Notes: generated by a model from the sequence alone, not told the origin. A DNA stretch of 64,000 nucleotides from a gamma proteobacterium HTCC2207 (GCA_905182855.1 CAJJDA010000005.1:157593-221592); one strand, 5' to 3'. Counted from the first letter of the stretch, positions 46,936 to 56,278 are shown. A program made the numbers and translations.

Positions 46936-47517
46936 GTGAATGAGAGCCCAGTAAAACAAATAGCCCGCTGTATCTGGTGCGGCGATGACCCTCTTTATCA
47001 GGAATACCATGACCAAGAATGGGGAGTGCCCTGCAGAGAGGACAAAAAACTCTTCGAATTTCTGTGCCTTGAGGGTGCTCAAGCGGGCCTGTCCTGGATC
47101 ACCATTCTGCGTAAGCGGGAGGCCTACCGCCTAGCCTTTGCCGATTTTGAGGTGGAGAAAGTTGCTGCTTTCACGGATAAAGATGTGCAGCGGTGTCTGC
47201 AGGACGCCGGTATTGTGCGCAATCGTCTCAAGATCAAGAGCGCCATTTCAAATGCCCGTCTATTTATCGACATGCAAAAAGAGTTTGGTAGCTTCAGTCA
47301 TTATCTGTGGGCTTATGTAGATAACAGCCCCATCACCAATCATTGGGCGAGCCATTCGGAAATACCGGCCAACACAATGCTGTCGGACGCCATAGCCAAG
47401 GACTTAAAGGCGCGAGGGTTTAAGTTTTTTGGGACAACAATCTGCTATGCCTATCTGCAGGCAATGGGCTTAGTTAACGATCACTGCACCGATTGCGATC
47501 GGCATCAAGCTTGCTGA
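46936..47517 (+). CDS. tag: DNA-3-methyladenine glycosylase I
   Basis: Tag excises 3-methyladenine from alkylated DNA. From the GTG at 46936 the protein has 193 residues (E. coli 187). It shows CIWCGDDPLYQEYHDQEWGV, FEFLCLEGAQAGLSWITILRKRE, and the C-terminal GLVNDHCTDCDRH; the Cys and His residues at both ends form the structural zinc site. AGGG lies eight bases before this GTG, while the in-frame ATG at 46903 has no ribosome binding site, so the shorter form is preferred. Confidence 0.93.
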   Translation: MNESPVKQIARCIWCGDDPLYQEYHDQEWGVPCREDKKLFEFLCLEGAQAGLSWITILRKREAYRLAFADFEVEKVAAFTDKDVQRCLQDAGIVRNRLKIKSAISNARLFIDMQKEFGSFSHYLWAYVDNSPITNHWASHSEIPANTMLSDAIAKDLKARGFKFFGTTICYAYLQAMGLVNDHCTDCDRHQAC

Positions 47518-47622
47518 GGGTTGAAGAATCAGGGTACAGAAGTTACGCGTATTGGAAGGCAATAAACCCTCTCAACAGAAGGATTTTGCCCTGAGCTGTC
47601 GAGCTAGAGAAGAATCACCCGC

Positions 47623-47660
47623 CCCATGCCTGTAGATGCAAATATCTCTAAAGGCATGGG
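47623..47660. repeat. Long inverted repeat between tag and typA
   Basis: CCCATGCCT (47623-47631) pairs perfectly with AGGCATGGG (47652-47660), and an inner TAGA/TCTA pair (47633-47636, 47647-47650) extends the stem around a 10-nt loop. It lies 11 bases beyond the typA stop on the minus strand and about 105 bases after tag. Neither side has a T-run, so it is either a factor-aided terminator or an RNA-stabilising 3' hairpin shared by the convergent genes. Confidence 0.55.
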
Positions 47661-47671
47661 TAAGGAAGATA

Positions 47672-49483
47672 TTACTTGGGTGCGCGCTTGCGTTCGGTCT
47701 CTGTCAGGCGCTTTTTACGTAGACGAATACTAATTGGTGTGACTTCTACTAGCTCATCATCTTCAATAAACTCCAGAGCCTGTTCAAGGGTATGCTTGAT
47801 CGGTGGCACCAATGTCAGCGCTTCATCTGTTCCTGATGCTCGCACGTTGGTTAGCTGCTTTCCTTTGACTGGATTGACCACTAGATCATTGGCGCGAGAG
47901 TGGATACCGACAATTTGGCCTTCGTAAACATCAATCGCATGGCCCAAAAATAAGCGCCCTCGTGCCTGAATATTAAATAAGGAGTAAGCCGCAGTCTTGC
48001 CTTTAATCATACTAACTAGCGCACCATTTTTACGTGTGAACTTCTCACCTTCTTTGGCTGGACCGTAATGATCAAAGATACTGGTCATGATCCCGGAGCC
48101 GGACGTAAGTGTCAGGAATGTACCACGGAAGCCAATCAAACCGCGGGAAGGCATACTGAACTCTAATCGCACGCGCCCTTTGCCGTCGGGTGCCATGTTG
48201 GTCATCTCGGCTTTACGCATGCCCAACTCTTCCATAACCGAACCCTGATGCTGCTCTTCGACATCAATCACAACCTGCTCAAAGGGCTCATGAATCTTGC
48301 CATCAACTATTTTCTGAACCACTTCAGGACGTGACACGCCAATTTCGAAACCTTCGCGACGCATAGTCTCAATCAGCACCGATAGATGTAACTCACCACG
48401 GCCAGAAACAATAAACTTGTCTGGCGTATCGCCAGGCCTCACTCGCAGTGCCACGTTATGGATCAGTTCCTGCTCAAGACGATCTTTAATATTTCTTGTC
48501 GTCACGTACTTTCCATCGAGGCCTGCAAAAGGTGAGTCATTGACAATAAAGGTCATGCTGACCGTTGGTTCATCAACGCTTAAAGGCGGCAGAGCTTCAA
48601 TGTGATCTGGATCGCACAGAGTGTCAGAGATACCAAGACCATCAATGCCATTAATGCAGACGATATCACCAGCGCCAGCCAGCTGGGTTTCGATCTGCTC
48701 CAGACCGAGATACCCTTTCACGTTTAATACCTTGCCTTTACGCTCTTTGCCGTCGGCTGATTTAACAATAACCTGTTGTCCGGGTTTCAACTTACCGCGG
48801 CTAATTCGGCCTACACCAATGACGCCGACATAACTGTCATAAGCCAGTGCAGAAATTTGCATCTGCAGGGGACCTTCAACATCAACCTCAGGGGCTGGAA
48901 CGTCGCGAATAATCATTTCGTAGAGTGGTGTCATATCTTCGGCTAGATCGTCGGCTTCCATACCTGCTACGCCATTCAGTGCTGACGCATAGATCACGGG
49001 GAAGTCCAACTGCTCATCGGTGGCACCAAGGTTATCAAACAGGTCAAATACCTGATCCAGAACCCAGTCTGGTCGAGCACCTGGACGATCGACTTTATTG
49101 ATCACCACAATGGGTCGAAGGCCTTGCTCGAACGCCTTTGAGGTAACAAAGCGAGTCTGCGGCATCGGACCATCAACGGCATCGACAAGCAGGAGTACTG
49201 AATCAACCATCGACAGTACGCGCTCTACTTCACCGCCGAAATCGGCGTGACCGGGGGTGTCTACGATATTGATACGGTAGTCATTCCAATTAATGGCAGT
49301 GTTCTTCGCCAAAATGGTAATCCCGCGCTCTTTTTCTTGGTCATTGGAGTCCATTAGCCGTTCAGAACCGACGTCTTTGCGGTCAAGAGTTCCCGATTGA
49401 CTCAGAAGTTTATCAACCAAGGTCGTTTTACCATGATCAACGTGGGCGATGATTGCAATGTTTCGCAAGTTTTCAATAGACAT
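47672..49483 (-). CDS. typA: Ribosome-associated GTPase TypA/BipA
   Basis: TypA/BipA is a translational GTPase that assists 50S assembly and stress or cold adaptation. The start [20 protein letters not shown] gives 603 residues (E. coli 607). G motifs are [31 protein letters not shown] and [15 protein letters not shown]-like domains follow, and the C-terminal domain has [12 protein letters not shown] and [20 protein letters not shown]. The frame extends 31 codons upstream with no family similarity. It is divergent from glnA, with the orphan rhodanese gene between them. Confidence 0.97.
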   Translation of the reverse strand: MSIENLRNIAIIAHVDHGKTTLVDKLLSQSGTLDRKDVGSERLMDSNDQEKERGITILAKNTAINWNDYRINIVDTPGHADFGGEVERVLSMVDSVLLLVDAVDGPMPQTRFVTSKAFEQGLRPIVVINKVDRPGARPDWVLDQVFDLFDNLGATDEQLDFPVIYASALNGVAGMEADDLAEDMTPLYEMIIRDVPAPEVDVEGPLQMQISALAYDSYVGVIGVGRISRGKLKPGQQVIVKSADGKERKGKVLNVKGYLGLEQIETQLAGAGDIVCINGIDGLGISDTLCDPDHIEALPPLSVDEPTVSMTFIVNDSPFAGLDGKYVTTRNIKDRLEQELIHNVALRVRPGDTPDKFIVSGRGELHLSVLIETMRREGFEIGVSRPEVVQKIVDGKIHEPFEQVVIDVEEQHQGSVMEELGMRKAEMTNMAPDGKGRVRLEFSMPSRGLIGFRGTFLTLTSGSGIMTSIFDHYGPAKEGEKFTRKNGALVSMIKGKTAAYSLFNIQARGRLFLGHAIDVYEGQIVGIHSRANDLVVNPVKGKQLTNVRASGTDEALTLVPPIKHTLEQALEFIEDDELVEVTPISIRLRKKRLTETERKRAPK

Positions 49484-49797
49484 GAGATATACCAGTGGGC
49501 GCAAAAAGTCGCGATTATACGAGAATCCAACGAAACTACTACCGTTCTTTTTTCTGAGGAGTAAGTTCATTGACAACTAAGACTCTAGGTTTAGCTATTA
49601 TTGCGCTAATTAATGTAGGGTAAGAGATGTTAAAAGTCGCGATCTAGGGTGTCAAAAGACCGTGAAAACGACCTATAGCACAAGGAATTTGGCGTCGTTC
49701 GGTCGCTCTACAATAACGGCTTAAAGGCTAAATTATGGAGCAATTTCCCCACTTAGCTTAGATTACCGACTAAATGGCTGCATATTTCCCTAAAATA
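49484..49797. other. typA upstream intergenic region
   Basis: This 314-base gap between the typA start and the end of the orphan rhodanese gene shows no credible coding frame. It holds the candidate typA promoter (49627-49655) and, nearer to typA, a minus-strand TATAAT at 49514-49519 without a good -35. No RNA gene is recognised. Confidence 0.5.
49627..49655 (-). promoter_or_regulatory. Sigma-70 promoter of typA
   Basis: On the minus strand, a perfect TTGACA (49650-49655) is followed after 17 bp by TAACAT (49627-49632). This predicts a leader of about 135 bases before the typA ATG, long enough for regulation at the RNA level. Confidence 0.6.
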
Positions 49798-50034
49798 CTA
49801 TAATTTAGGTTTAAAAACTCCCACTTTAATGAAACCTTTTTCGCGCATTAATTGCGCCTGAATACGGCTCATCAATCCCTTGTCGCAATAGAGCAAATAG
49901 GACTGCTCTGGATGCAGTTGGCTGAGGCTCTGCTCGAGATTAAAAAAAGCTACCGCAATCACCTCATTATCCCCGGCGCTTAGGGGATTTGCATCGATGT
50001 CAGCGGGATGACGGATATCAATAATGATATCCAT
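49798..50034 (-). CDS. Stand-alone ThiI-type rhodanese domain
   Basis: A 78-residue protein that looks like the C-terminal rhodanese domain of the tRNA 4-thiouridine/thiazole synthase ThiI. IIDIRHPADIDANPL corresponds to VxDIRxPDExxxxPL, and YLLYCDKGLMSRIQAQLMRE to the ThiI active-site loop, including the sulfur-carrying cysteine. I recall typA-thiI-glnA as the gene order in Pseudomonas, and this piece sits exactly between typA and glnA. The THUMP and PP-loop domains of ThiI are absent here. The start is uncertain: the frame is open upstream to about 50165 without a standard start codon. It could be a relic or a working sulfur carrier. Confidence 0.65.
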   Translation of the reverse strand: MDIIIDIRHPADIDANPLSAGDNEVIAVAFFNLEQSLSQLHPEQSYLLYCDKGLMSRIQAQLMREKGFIKVGVFKPKL

Positions 50035-50216
50035 TGCCGCTGGCTCGCTGGTGATTACAATCTCTCGGCGCGAGTAAGATGGTGTTGAGGGGTTAATCCG
50101 AAGTCCTCTTGGTCGGTGCCGAGAGCCCGTGAATAAATCGGCTAAAAGAGTGACAGTGTTGGGCTACATTGGCATTATAACCGCCGAGCCTACAAAAGCA
50201 CCAACAGACTCCAGTT

Positions 50217-50233
50217 TGCACCAAAATTGTGCA
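50217..50233. promoter_or_regulatory. NtrC (GlnG) enhancer site 1 of glnA
   Basis: TGCAC-N7-GTGCA, reading TGCACCAAAATTGTGCA. This is the NtrC consensus spacing and nearly the E. coli glnA enhancer sequence. It lies about 170 bp upstream of the predicted sigma-54 start. Confidence 0.85.
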
Positions 50234-50245
50234 GTAAAGGTTTAA

Positions 50246-50264
50246 TTGCACTAAGTTAGTGCAA
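50246..50264. promoter_or_regulatory. NtrC (GlnG) enhancer site 2 of glnA
   Basis: TGCAC-N7-GTGCA inside a larger perfect palindrome: arms 50241-50254 and 50256-50269 around one central base. Its centre is 30 bp, about three helical turns, from site 1, the tandem arrangement that lets phosphorylated NtrC oligomerise. Confidence 0.88.
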
Positions 50265-50370
50265 TTAAACCGCTTTTTCGATCTTCGTCTTTAGGGTTTA
50301 CAGTAAGGGCTGGAGCACGGCCCCTGTTGGTTCGAAGGCTTTTATTGCCCGATGAGTCATGTGAGGCCGT

Positions 50371-50386
50371 TGGCATGACAATTGCT
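50371..50386 (+). promoter_or_regulatory. Sigma-54 promoter of glnA
   Basis: TGGCAT-N5-TTGCT, with GG at 50372-50373 and GC at 50384-50385 separated by exactly ten bases, the diagnostic -24/-12 spacing for RpoN. Transcription should start near 50397, leaving a leader of about 95 bases before the glnA ATG. Confidence 0.88.
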
Positions 50387-50491
50387 ATCTCAATGGGTGA
50401 AGACTAAAATATGACGTTGGGCTCGATCGGTATAGATGCGCCGGCTAGCCCGAAAAATAAAGCATTAACTGATTCCATATTGGAGGAAACA

Positions 50492-51898
50492 ATGTCTGAA
50501 AAGACTCTAAATCTGATCAAAGATAGTGAAGCTCGCTGGGTTGACCTTCGGTTTACAGATACCAAAGGCAAAGAACATCATGTCACTATCCCGATTGGGG
50601 AAGTGGGCGATGACTTTTTTATCGAAGGCAAGATGTTTGATGGTTCATCAATCGAAGGTTGGAAGGGCATTAATGAGTCCGACATGATTTTGATGCCAGA
50701 TGACAGCACAGCGGTGCTTGATCCCTTTACCGACGAGCCGACGATTATTGTTCGCTGCGGTGTGGTAGATCCAATATCTATGCAGGGTTATGAGCGCGAT
50801 CCACGCTCTATTGCTCAGCGCGCTGAACAATATCTAGTGTCTACGGGGCTTGGTGATACCGCCTTCTTCGGCCCGGAGCCTGAGTTTTTTGTTTTTGACG
50901 ATATCAAATGGGGCGCTGACATGAGCGGTGCTTTTTACAAGATTAATTCCGATGAAGCGGCCTGGTCATCAGGTAAAGATATGCCCGAAGGCAACATGGG
51001 CCATCGTCCTGGCGTTAAAGGCGGTTATTTTCCTGTGCCGCCAGTCGACAGCCTGCATGATTTGCGTGCCAACATGTGTAATGCCATGGAGCAAATGGGG
51101 CTTGAAATTGAAGTACATCACCACGAAGTAGCTACGGCTGGACAGTGCGAAATTGGTGTTCGTTTCGACACCCTAGTGGCCAAAGCTGATCAGGTGCAAA
51201 TCCTAAAGTATTGTGTACATAACGTTGCGCACGCTTACGGCAAAACTGCTACCTTTATGCCGAAGCCGGTTGTTGGTGACAACGGTTCTGGTATGCACTG
51301 CCACATGTCTTATGCCAAAGATGGCGTTAACCAGTTTGCTGGTGATGGCTATGCAGGCCTGAGTGACACGGCTCTTTACTATATCGGCGGTATCATTAAA
51401 CACGCTAAGGCACTGAATGCCTTCGCCAATCCGTCGACCAATTCGTACAAGCGATTGATCCCAGGATTTGAAGCGCCGGTAATGCTGGCTTACTCAGCGC
51501 GTAACCGTTCCGCCTCAATCCGCATTCCCTATGTTGCCAGTCCTCGTGGCAAGCGCGTCGAGGTTCGTTTCGGTGATCCGGTTGCCAACCCATACTTGAT
51601 GTTTGCTGCATTTTTGATGGCGGGTCTGGATGGTGTGAAGAACAAGATTCATCCTGGTGATGCCGCGGATAAAGATCTCTATAACTTGCCCCCAGAAGAA
51701 TCAGCCGCTATTCCTCAGGTCTGCGGTAGTCTTCGTGAAGCATTGGATTGTCTCAATGCAGACCGAGACTTTTTGACCTCTGGCGGTGTTTTCTCTAACG
51801 ACATGATCGATGCCTATATCGATCTGAAGATGGAAGATGTCTATCGCGTTGAGCAGACGACTCACCCTGTTGAGTTTGATATGTACTACAGCTGTTAA
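50492..51898 (+). CDS. glnA: Glutamine synthetase, type I
   Basis: GlnA condenses glutamate and ammonia with ATP and is the main ammonium-assimilating enzyme; it forms a cytoplasmic dodecamer. From the ATG at 50492 (GGAGG six bases before it) the protein has 468 residues (E. coli 469). It shows [75 protein letters not shown] and [10 protein letters not shown]. The adenylylation site [11 protein letters not shown] has its tyrosine at 397, the classical position, matching the presence of glnE in the window. Expression is under NtrC and sigma-54 as read upstream. Confidence 0.98.
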   Translation: MSEKTLNLIKDSEARWVDLRFTDTKGKEHHVTIPIGEVGDDFFIEGKMFDGSSIEGWKGINESDMILMPDDSTAVLDPFTDEPTIIVRCGVVDPISMQGYERDPRSIAQRAEQYLVSTGLGDTAFFGPEPEFFVFDDIKWGADMSGAFYKINSDEAAWSSGKDMPEGNMGHRPGVKGGYFPVPPVDSLHDLRANMCNAMEQMGLEIEVHHHEVATAGQCEIGVRFDTLVAKADQVQILKYCVHNVAHAYGKTATFMPKPVVGDNGSGMHCHMSYAKDGVNQFAGDGYAGLSDTALYYIGGIIKHAKALNAFANPSTNSYKRLIPGFEAPVMLAYSARNRSASIRIPYVASPRGKRVEVRFGDPVANPYLMFAAFLMAGLDGVKNKIHPGDAADKDLYNLPPEESAAIPQVCGSLREALDCLNADRDFLTSGGVFSNDMIDAYIDLKMEDVYRVEQTTHPVEFDMYYSC

Positions 51899-51921
51899 GC
51901 GAATGCGTTGAGTAAAATAGG

Positions 51922-51958
51922 AAAAGCTCGTCATTCTCGGAATGACGAGCTTTTTTTT
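51922..51958 (+). terminator. Rho-independent terminator of glnA
   Basis: Perfect 14-bp stem (51922-51935 with 51941-51954), loop CTCGG, ending in eight T residues at 51951-51958. It separates glnA from the DUF4124 and ntrBC genes, which therefore probably need their own promoter or read-through. Confidence 0.93.
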
Positions 51959-52014
51959 CGCCCAAAATCGGTCTAGTCTCTAGGGTATAGTCACCAACAG
52001 ACAGAGATGTCGTT

Positions 52015-52614
52015 ATGGACCTTATTGGCCGTGCCCTGATGCCATTATTATTGCTTGTCATCGCCAGCTTGACGGTGGAGGCGACTGCGGCAGGTACCCT
52101 CATTGAAACAACGGTATACAGGGTCACCGATGAGCAGGGTAATATCACCTTCACCGATCAGCCAGAGGCCAAAAGTGGCGTTATAGAGCGGCAGATAGTG
52201 TCGGTCATTAACCTGATGCGGGCCCCGGTGTCACCAAAGCCGGAGGACAACGGCGCAGCCCATTCCCCCGTTACTAATAGTGGCAGCGCTGCCTCAGCCT
52301 CTTCGATACAACCTTATACTCAGGCTATCATAGTCTCTCCGATAGAGGGTTCCACTCTGCGAAATACGGCAGGCGCGATGACCGTTGAGCTGTCTCTAAT
52401 GCCTCCGCTTCAAGCGGGGCATCAGGTTCAGCTATGGGTTGATGGTCAGCGCTATGGCTCAGCGATTAAGGCGACAACTCTGCACGTGGCTAATATTGAA
52501 CGCGGTCCCCATCAACTCATCTGTCGCGTGTTAAATGCTGATGGTCGCCCTGTTGCCATTACTGCCGCGGTCTCAGTGCATGTAAAGCGTCCCTTTAACC
52601 GAGCGTCAAGGTAG
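52015..52614 (+). CDS. DUF4124-domain secreted protein
   Basis: A 199-residue exported protein of unknown function. The signal peptide (LMPLLLLVIASLTVEATAAG) is followed by a DUF4124 segment with VYRVTDEQGNITFTDQPEA, a Ser/Ala-rich linker (residues about 80-105), and an Ig-like C-terminal half with VSPIEGSTLRNTAGAMTVEL and VQLWVDGQRYG. Its place between glnA and ntrB recurs in related gammaproteobacteria as I recall, but no role in nitrogen control is known. The strong glnA terminator upstream suggests separate transcription. Confidence 0.75.
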   Translation: MDLIGRALMPLLLLVIASLTVEATAAGTLIETTVYRVTDEQGNITFTDQPEAKSGVIERQIVSVINLMRAPVSPKPEDNGAAHSPVTNSGSAASASSIQPYTQAIIVSPIEGSTLRNTAGAMTVELSLMPPLQAGHQVQLWVDGQRYGSAIKATTLHVANIERGPHQLICRVLNADGRPVAITAAVSVHVKRPFNRASR

Positions 52615-52847
52615 TCTCCCCGGCTATGCCGAAAAGCGGTTTCTTGGCAGTCTAGGATTATACTTCAAGACGATCGCACCAATATGGTGCATAATCATCT
52701 TCAGCGCTCATGTGGGCACTGTATCGAACTCCTCAGCAGGCCACAGGCGGGTGGTTTAGAGGGGTCAACTCTAGCGTAATCCGGTATGTTTTGGCCTGCT
52801 TATTGCAAGCGTACAGTATCAGGTTGAGCTTAGCGGACAATGGGGCC

Positions 52848-53924
52848 ATGACTTCAAACGACTTACATAAGATGTTGCTGGATAATTTAAGTACCGCCGT
52901 ACTGTTACTCGACGGTGACTTTCTTATCGGCTATATCAATCCGGCGGCAGAAGCTCTATTGCAAGCGAGCCGTGGCCGATTATTGGGCACCCCTGCGAGC
53001 GAACTATTCTCGGATCATGAGCTGTCTTATCAAACCCTCGTCGAGGTCATGGACACTGGGCATCCACATATTCGCAGGCACGAGCACTTACGCATACTTA
53101 ACAGCGATTCAATACAAGTCGATTACACCATTACTCCGGTTGATAGCGGTGATTACCGCCAATTGCTGTTGGAGATGCAGCCGATTGATAGGTTTCTAAA
53201 AATCAATCGTGAAGAGGCATTGTTATCAGTCCAGAATACTTCAAAGAGTCTTATTCGGGGCCTGGCTCACGAGATTAAAAATCCGTTGGGCGGAATCCGA
53301 GGAGCAGCTCAGTTGCTAGAGCAAGAGCTACGCGATGGCGGTCTCGAAGGTGAAACTCTAGAGTTTTGTCAGGTCATCATCACTGAGACAGATCGACTTC
53401 GTAATCTTGTCGATCGACTATTGGGGCCCAATCATCTGCCAAGACTAGAGTCGATCAATATCCATGAGGTCACCGAGCATGTCGGTGCCCTTATTGAAGC
53501 TGAGGTGCAGGGTAATCTAACCCTAAAGCGTGATTATGATCCCAGTATTCCGGCAATTAATGGTGATCGGGAGCAGCTTATTCAGGCCGTGCTCAATGTG
53601 GTACGCAATGCCATGCAGTCATTAATTGACGCCAACAGTCCTGCACCCTGTATTACCCTGACCACGAGAATTCGGCGCAGCTTTACCATTGCCGGGCAGT
53701 ACCACAAAGTGGTCTGCCGGCTGGAGATTAAAGATAACGGTCCTGGTGTCTCCAAGGATCTTAAAGAGCGAATATTTTTCCCGATGATCAGTGGTCGCGC
53801 GGGAGGCTCTGGTCTGGGTTTGACCATCGCCCAAACAGCAGTCAATGGCCATCAAGGTATTATTGAGTGCGAATCTGAGCCGGGTAACACCCGTTTTTCA
53901 ATGTATTTACCGATAAAGGTTTAG
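52848..53924 (+). CDS. glnL: Nitrogen regulation sensor kinase NtrB
   Basis: NtrB phosphorylates NtrC under nitrogen limitation and dephosphorylates it when bound by PII. From the ATG at 52848 the protein has 358 residues (E. coli 349), with no membrane segment. Domains are a PAS domain (LDNLSTAVLLLDGDFLIGYI), the phospho-acceptor helix GLAHEIKNPLGGIRGAAQLL with His141, and a GHKL ATPase with VVRNAMQSLID (N box), IKDNGPGV and GGSGLGLTIAQTAV (G boxes). The frame extends 46 codons upstream without family similarity. ntrC starts one base after its stop. Confidence 0.95.
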   Translation: MTSNDLHKMLLDNLSTAVLLLDGDFLIGYINPAAEALLQASRGRLLGTPASELFSDHELSYQTLVEVMDTGHPHIRRHEHLRILNSDSIQVDYTITPVDSGDYRQLLLEMQPIDRFLKINREEALLSVQNTSKSLIRGLAHEIKNPLGGIRGAAQLLEQELRDGGLEGETLEFCQVIITETDRLRNLVDRLLGPNHLPRLESINIHEVTEHVGALIEAEVQGNLTLKRDYDPSIPAINGDREQLIQAVLNVVRNAMQSLIDANSPAPCITLTTRIRRSFTIAGQYHKVVCRLEIKDNGPGVSKDLKERIFFPMISGRAGGSGLGLTIAQTAVNGHQGIIECESEPGNTRFSMYLPIKV

Positions 53925-53925
53925 T

Positions 53926-55350
53926 ATGCCAACCACCTCGCAAATTTGGATAGCGGAGGACGATCGTTCCTTGCGCTGGGTTATGGAGAAAGCCATTAGC
54001 CGTGATGGCATCGATGTGCGCAGTTTTGAAACCGGCGATGACCTATTGAGCGCCCTAAGAAATTCCCAGCCCGAGATTATTATCTCCGACATCCGTATGC
54101 CAGGTATCGATGGTTTGGAGCTGCTGGCCGAAATCCATGCCAGCTGGCCGCAAATACCCGTTATTATTACCACCGCACATTCTGATCTAGACAGCGCCGT
54201 GGCGGCCTATCAGGGCGGAGCATTTGAGTATCTCCCGAAGCCGTTCGATCTTAAAGATTTGGTGGAAGTTGCTCGTCGCGGCCTGCTATTGGCCAAAGAG
54301 CAGAAATCGCTCTCGGTTCCTGAAGCCATCGAGGCGCGCGCAGTTCAGGAAATTATCGGTGAAGCGCCCGCCATGCAGGAAGTTTTCCGCGCTATTGGTC
54401 GCCTGTCTAATTCCAATATCACTGTTTTAATTAATGGCGAATCTGGCACCGGCAAGGAGCTGGTTGCTCAGGCTCTGCATAAACATAGTCCCCGCCGTAC
54501 TGCTAAATTTATTGCGCTCAATATGGCGGCGATACCCCATGACCTGATTGAGTCAGAATTATTTGGTCATGAGAAGGGTGCCTTTACCGGTGCTGCAACA
54601 CGCCGCGAGGGACGCTTTGAGCAGTCCAACGGTGGCACCTTATTTCTTGATGAGATTGGCGATATGCCACCAGAGGCGCAGACCCGCTTACTGCGGGTGC
54701 TAGCGGATGGTGAGTTTTATCGGGTAGGCGGTCACACAGCGATAAAAGTCGACGTACGAATTATTGCAGCAACGCATCAAAACCTTGAAAATTTGGTCTC
54801 CGAGAATCGCTTTCGAGAAGATTTATTTCATCGACTAAATGTTATCCGTGTCCACTTACCGCGACTGTCCGATCGCAGGGAAGATATTCCACAGTTAATG
54901 CAGCACTTCTTTCACCGCGCGGCCAAAGAACTCGACATGGAGCCCAAGGTTCTGTCTTCGGACGCTGAAGATCTGCTGTTAAATTTGCCCTGGCCAGGGA
55001 ATGTTAGGCAGTTGGAAAATATCTGTCGCTGGTTGACAGTCATGGCAGCCGGGAGAGAAGTCCTATTGACCGACCTGCCGCCTGAATTACAGGCCGCAGA
55101 CACGGAGACAGGCATAAGCGTTCAGGGTGACTGGCAGTTGATGCTTCGGCGTTGGGCTGAGCGAGAGCTAAAGCTTGGACATACAGATATTCTGGGTCAG
55201 GCACTGCCGGCGTTTGAGCGATCGATGATCGAAACCGCTCTGGCACACTCGGGGGGACGTAAAAAGGATGCTGCACAATTACTCGGGTGGGGCCGTAATA
55301 CGCTGACTCGAAAGCTACAAGAATACAGTATGGAAAATCAGGCGAGCTAG
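53926..55350 (+). CDS. glnG: Nitrogen regulation response regulator NtrC
   Basis: NtrC is the enhancer-binding activator for sigma-54 promoters in nitrogen limitation. The 474-residue protein (E. coli 469) has a receiver domain with phosphorylation site Asp55 (IISDIRMPG) and the Lys in LPKPFD. The AAA+ domain has [15 protein letters not shown] (Walker A), the sigma-54-contacting GAFTGA loop ([18 protein letters not shown]) and [13 protein letters not shown] (Walker B). A Fis-type helix-turn-helix lies at the end ([18 protein letters not shown]). Its likely binding sites are the two palindromes upstream of glnA. Confidence 0.97.
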   Translation: MPTTSQIWIAEDDRSLRWVMEKAISRDGIDVRSFETGDDLLSALRNSQPEIIISDIRMPGIDGLELLAEIHASWPQIPVIITTAHSDLDSAVAAYQGGAFEYLPKPFDLKDLVEVARRGLLLAKEQKSLSVPEAIEARAVQEIIGEAPAMQEVFRAIGRLSNSNITVLINGESGTGKELVAQALHKHSPRRTAKFIALNMAAIPHDLIESELFGHEKGAFTGAATRREGRFEQSNGGTLFLDEIGDMPPEAQTRLLRVLADGEFYRVGGHTAIKVDVRIIAATHQNLENLVSENRFREDLFHRLNVIRVHLPRLSDRREDIPQLMQHFFHRAAKELDMEPKVLSSDAEDLLLNLPWPGNVRQLENICRWLTVMAAGREVLLTDLPPELQAADTETGISVQGDWQLMLRRWAERELKLGHTDILGQALPAFERSMIETALAHSGGRKKDAAQLLGWGRNTLTRKLQEYSMENQAS

Positions 55351-55418
55351 GCCTGCATTAGCGCGAACCGCCCCCGCGTATTGTCGTGGGGCGTTACCAG
55401 ACAATGCAATAGGCGGGT

Positions 55419-55937
55419 CTAGTGGGTGGTACCCTCGGATGGTTCCTCGGCTGCCGCCTGTTCTGCCTTAGCCTGAGACTGCTGCATCGCCTGAACAAAC
55501 AGGGCATCAAAGTTAATCGGTGGAATCATCAGCGGAGGAAACGATCCCTTCACGAGAGTACTATCAATCACTTCGCGACCGTAGGGAAACAGCATGCCTG
55601 GGCAGGTCGTGTTCAGGACCTGTGTCAGCTGCTGGCCTTCTATCCCGGCAATGGTAAATAGTCCGGCCTGTTCCACCTCGATCAGGTAAATCGTTTCATC
55701 GCCATCAGAGGCAGTGATAGTGATTCGAAGTGATACTTCATAGAGATCTTCATCAATCTTAGTGGTCTTGGCATTCAGATCCTGATTGATTTTAGGCTGC
55801 CATTGCTTGTTAAAGGCTGCGGCGCCCTGGGGCGTCTCAAAAGAAAGGTCCTTAAGATAGAAACGCTGTACAGCAAATTTCTGTTCACTTGGTGTTTCTT
55901 CCGCTGCTGCCGGAGCAGTCGCTGTTTCTTCAGTCAT
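55419..55937 (-). CDS. secB: Protein-export chaperone SecB
   Basis: SecB is a tetrameric cytoplasmic chaperone that keeps preproteins unfolded and hands them to SecA. The 172-residue protein has the family core FAVQRFYLKDLSFETPQGA, VSLRITITASDGDETIYLIE, VEQAGLFTIAGIEG and CPGMLFPYGREVIDSTLVKGSFPPLMIPPINFDALF-type end (about residues 110-150). Low-complexity acidic/alanine stretches lie at both ends. It is the last gene of rhodanese-grxC-secB, the conserved yibN-grxC-secB order. Confidence 0.96.
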   Translation of the reverse strand: MTEETATAPAAAEETPSEQKFAVQRFYLKDLSFETPQGAAAFNKQWQPKINQDLNAKTTKIDEDLYEVSLRITITASDGDETIYLIEVEQAGLFTIAGIEGQQLTQVLNTTCPGMLFPYGREVIDSTLVKGSFPPLMIPPINFDALFVQAMQQSQAKAEQAAAEEPSEGTTH

Positions 55938-56008
55938 AGTGCAATCCCCTATTAATCAATTTAATGCGCCGTTATTTAGCCTGCGTTGGCTCTTGTAATG
56001 GTGCCAAT

Positions 56009-56278
56009 TTAGCCCAATTCAACCCCAGGGTTAACTAGCCCATCTAACTCACCATCATCCTCTAACGCCAGTAGTTCAGTATAGCCGCCCACATGCCTAT
56101 CGCCAATCCAGATCTGTGGAACGGTATTACGTGAACTTCTCGCCATCACAGACGCGCGTAACTCTGGATTATTTTCGAGCGGCACATCCTGAAAGTTAAT
56201 ACCTCTGGCAGTTAGCAGCCGACGAGCCGCAGTGCAGAAAGGGCAGAAGCGCGTTCCGTATAGTACAACGTCAGTCAT
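56009..56278 (-). CDS. grxC: Glutaredoxin 3
   Basis: GrxC is an 89-residue dithiol glutaredoxin, reduced by glutathione, that reduces protein disulfides and ribonucleotide reductase. From the start MTDVVLYGTRFCPFCTAARR it shows the active site C-P-F-C at residues 12-15, TVPQIWIGDRHVGGYTELLA (cisPro loop and the GG that binds glutathione). The open frame upstream to 56362 overlaps the rhodanese gene and is not family sequence. It lies between the rhodanese gene and secB. Confidence 0.95.
   Translation of the reverse strand: MTDVVLYGTRFCPFCTAARRLLTARGINFQDVPLENNPELRASVMARSSRNTVPQIWIGDRHVGGYTELLALEDDGELDGLVNPGVELG

Larger units (their letters stand above)
50035..50491. other. glnA upstream control region
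   Basis: This 457-base gap contains the nitrogen-control elements of glnA: two NtrC-type palindromes (50217-50233, 50246-50264) and a sigma-54 promoter (50371-50386). The part before 50200 has no recognised signal beyond the open frame running into the rhodanese gene. Confidence 0.7.

Noticed and set aside
49484..49576. 31-codon N-terminal extension of TypA
   Set aside because: [20 protein letters not shown] is the conserved family start; the extension is not conserved and reads through promoter-proximal sequence.
50217..50269. The palindromes as a terminator or attachment site
   Set aside because: They match NtrC site consensus and spacing and sit correctly ahead of a sigma-54 promoter; no T-run and no mobile-element genes.
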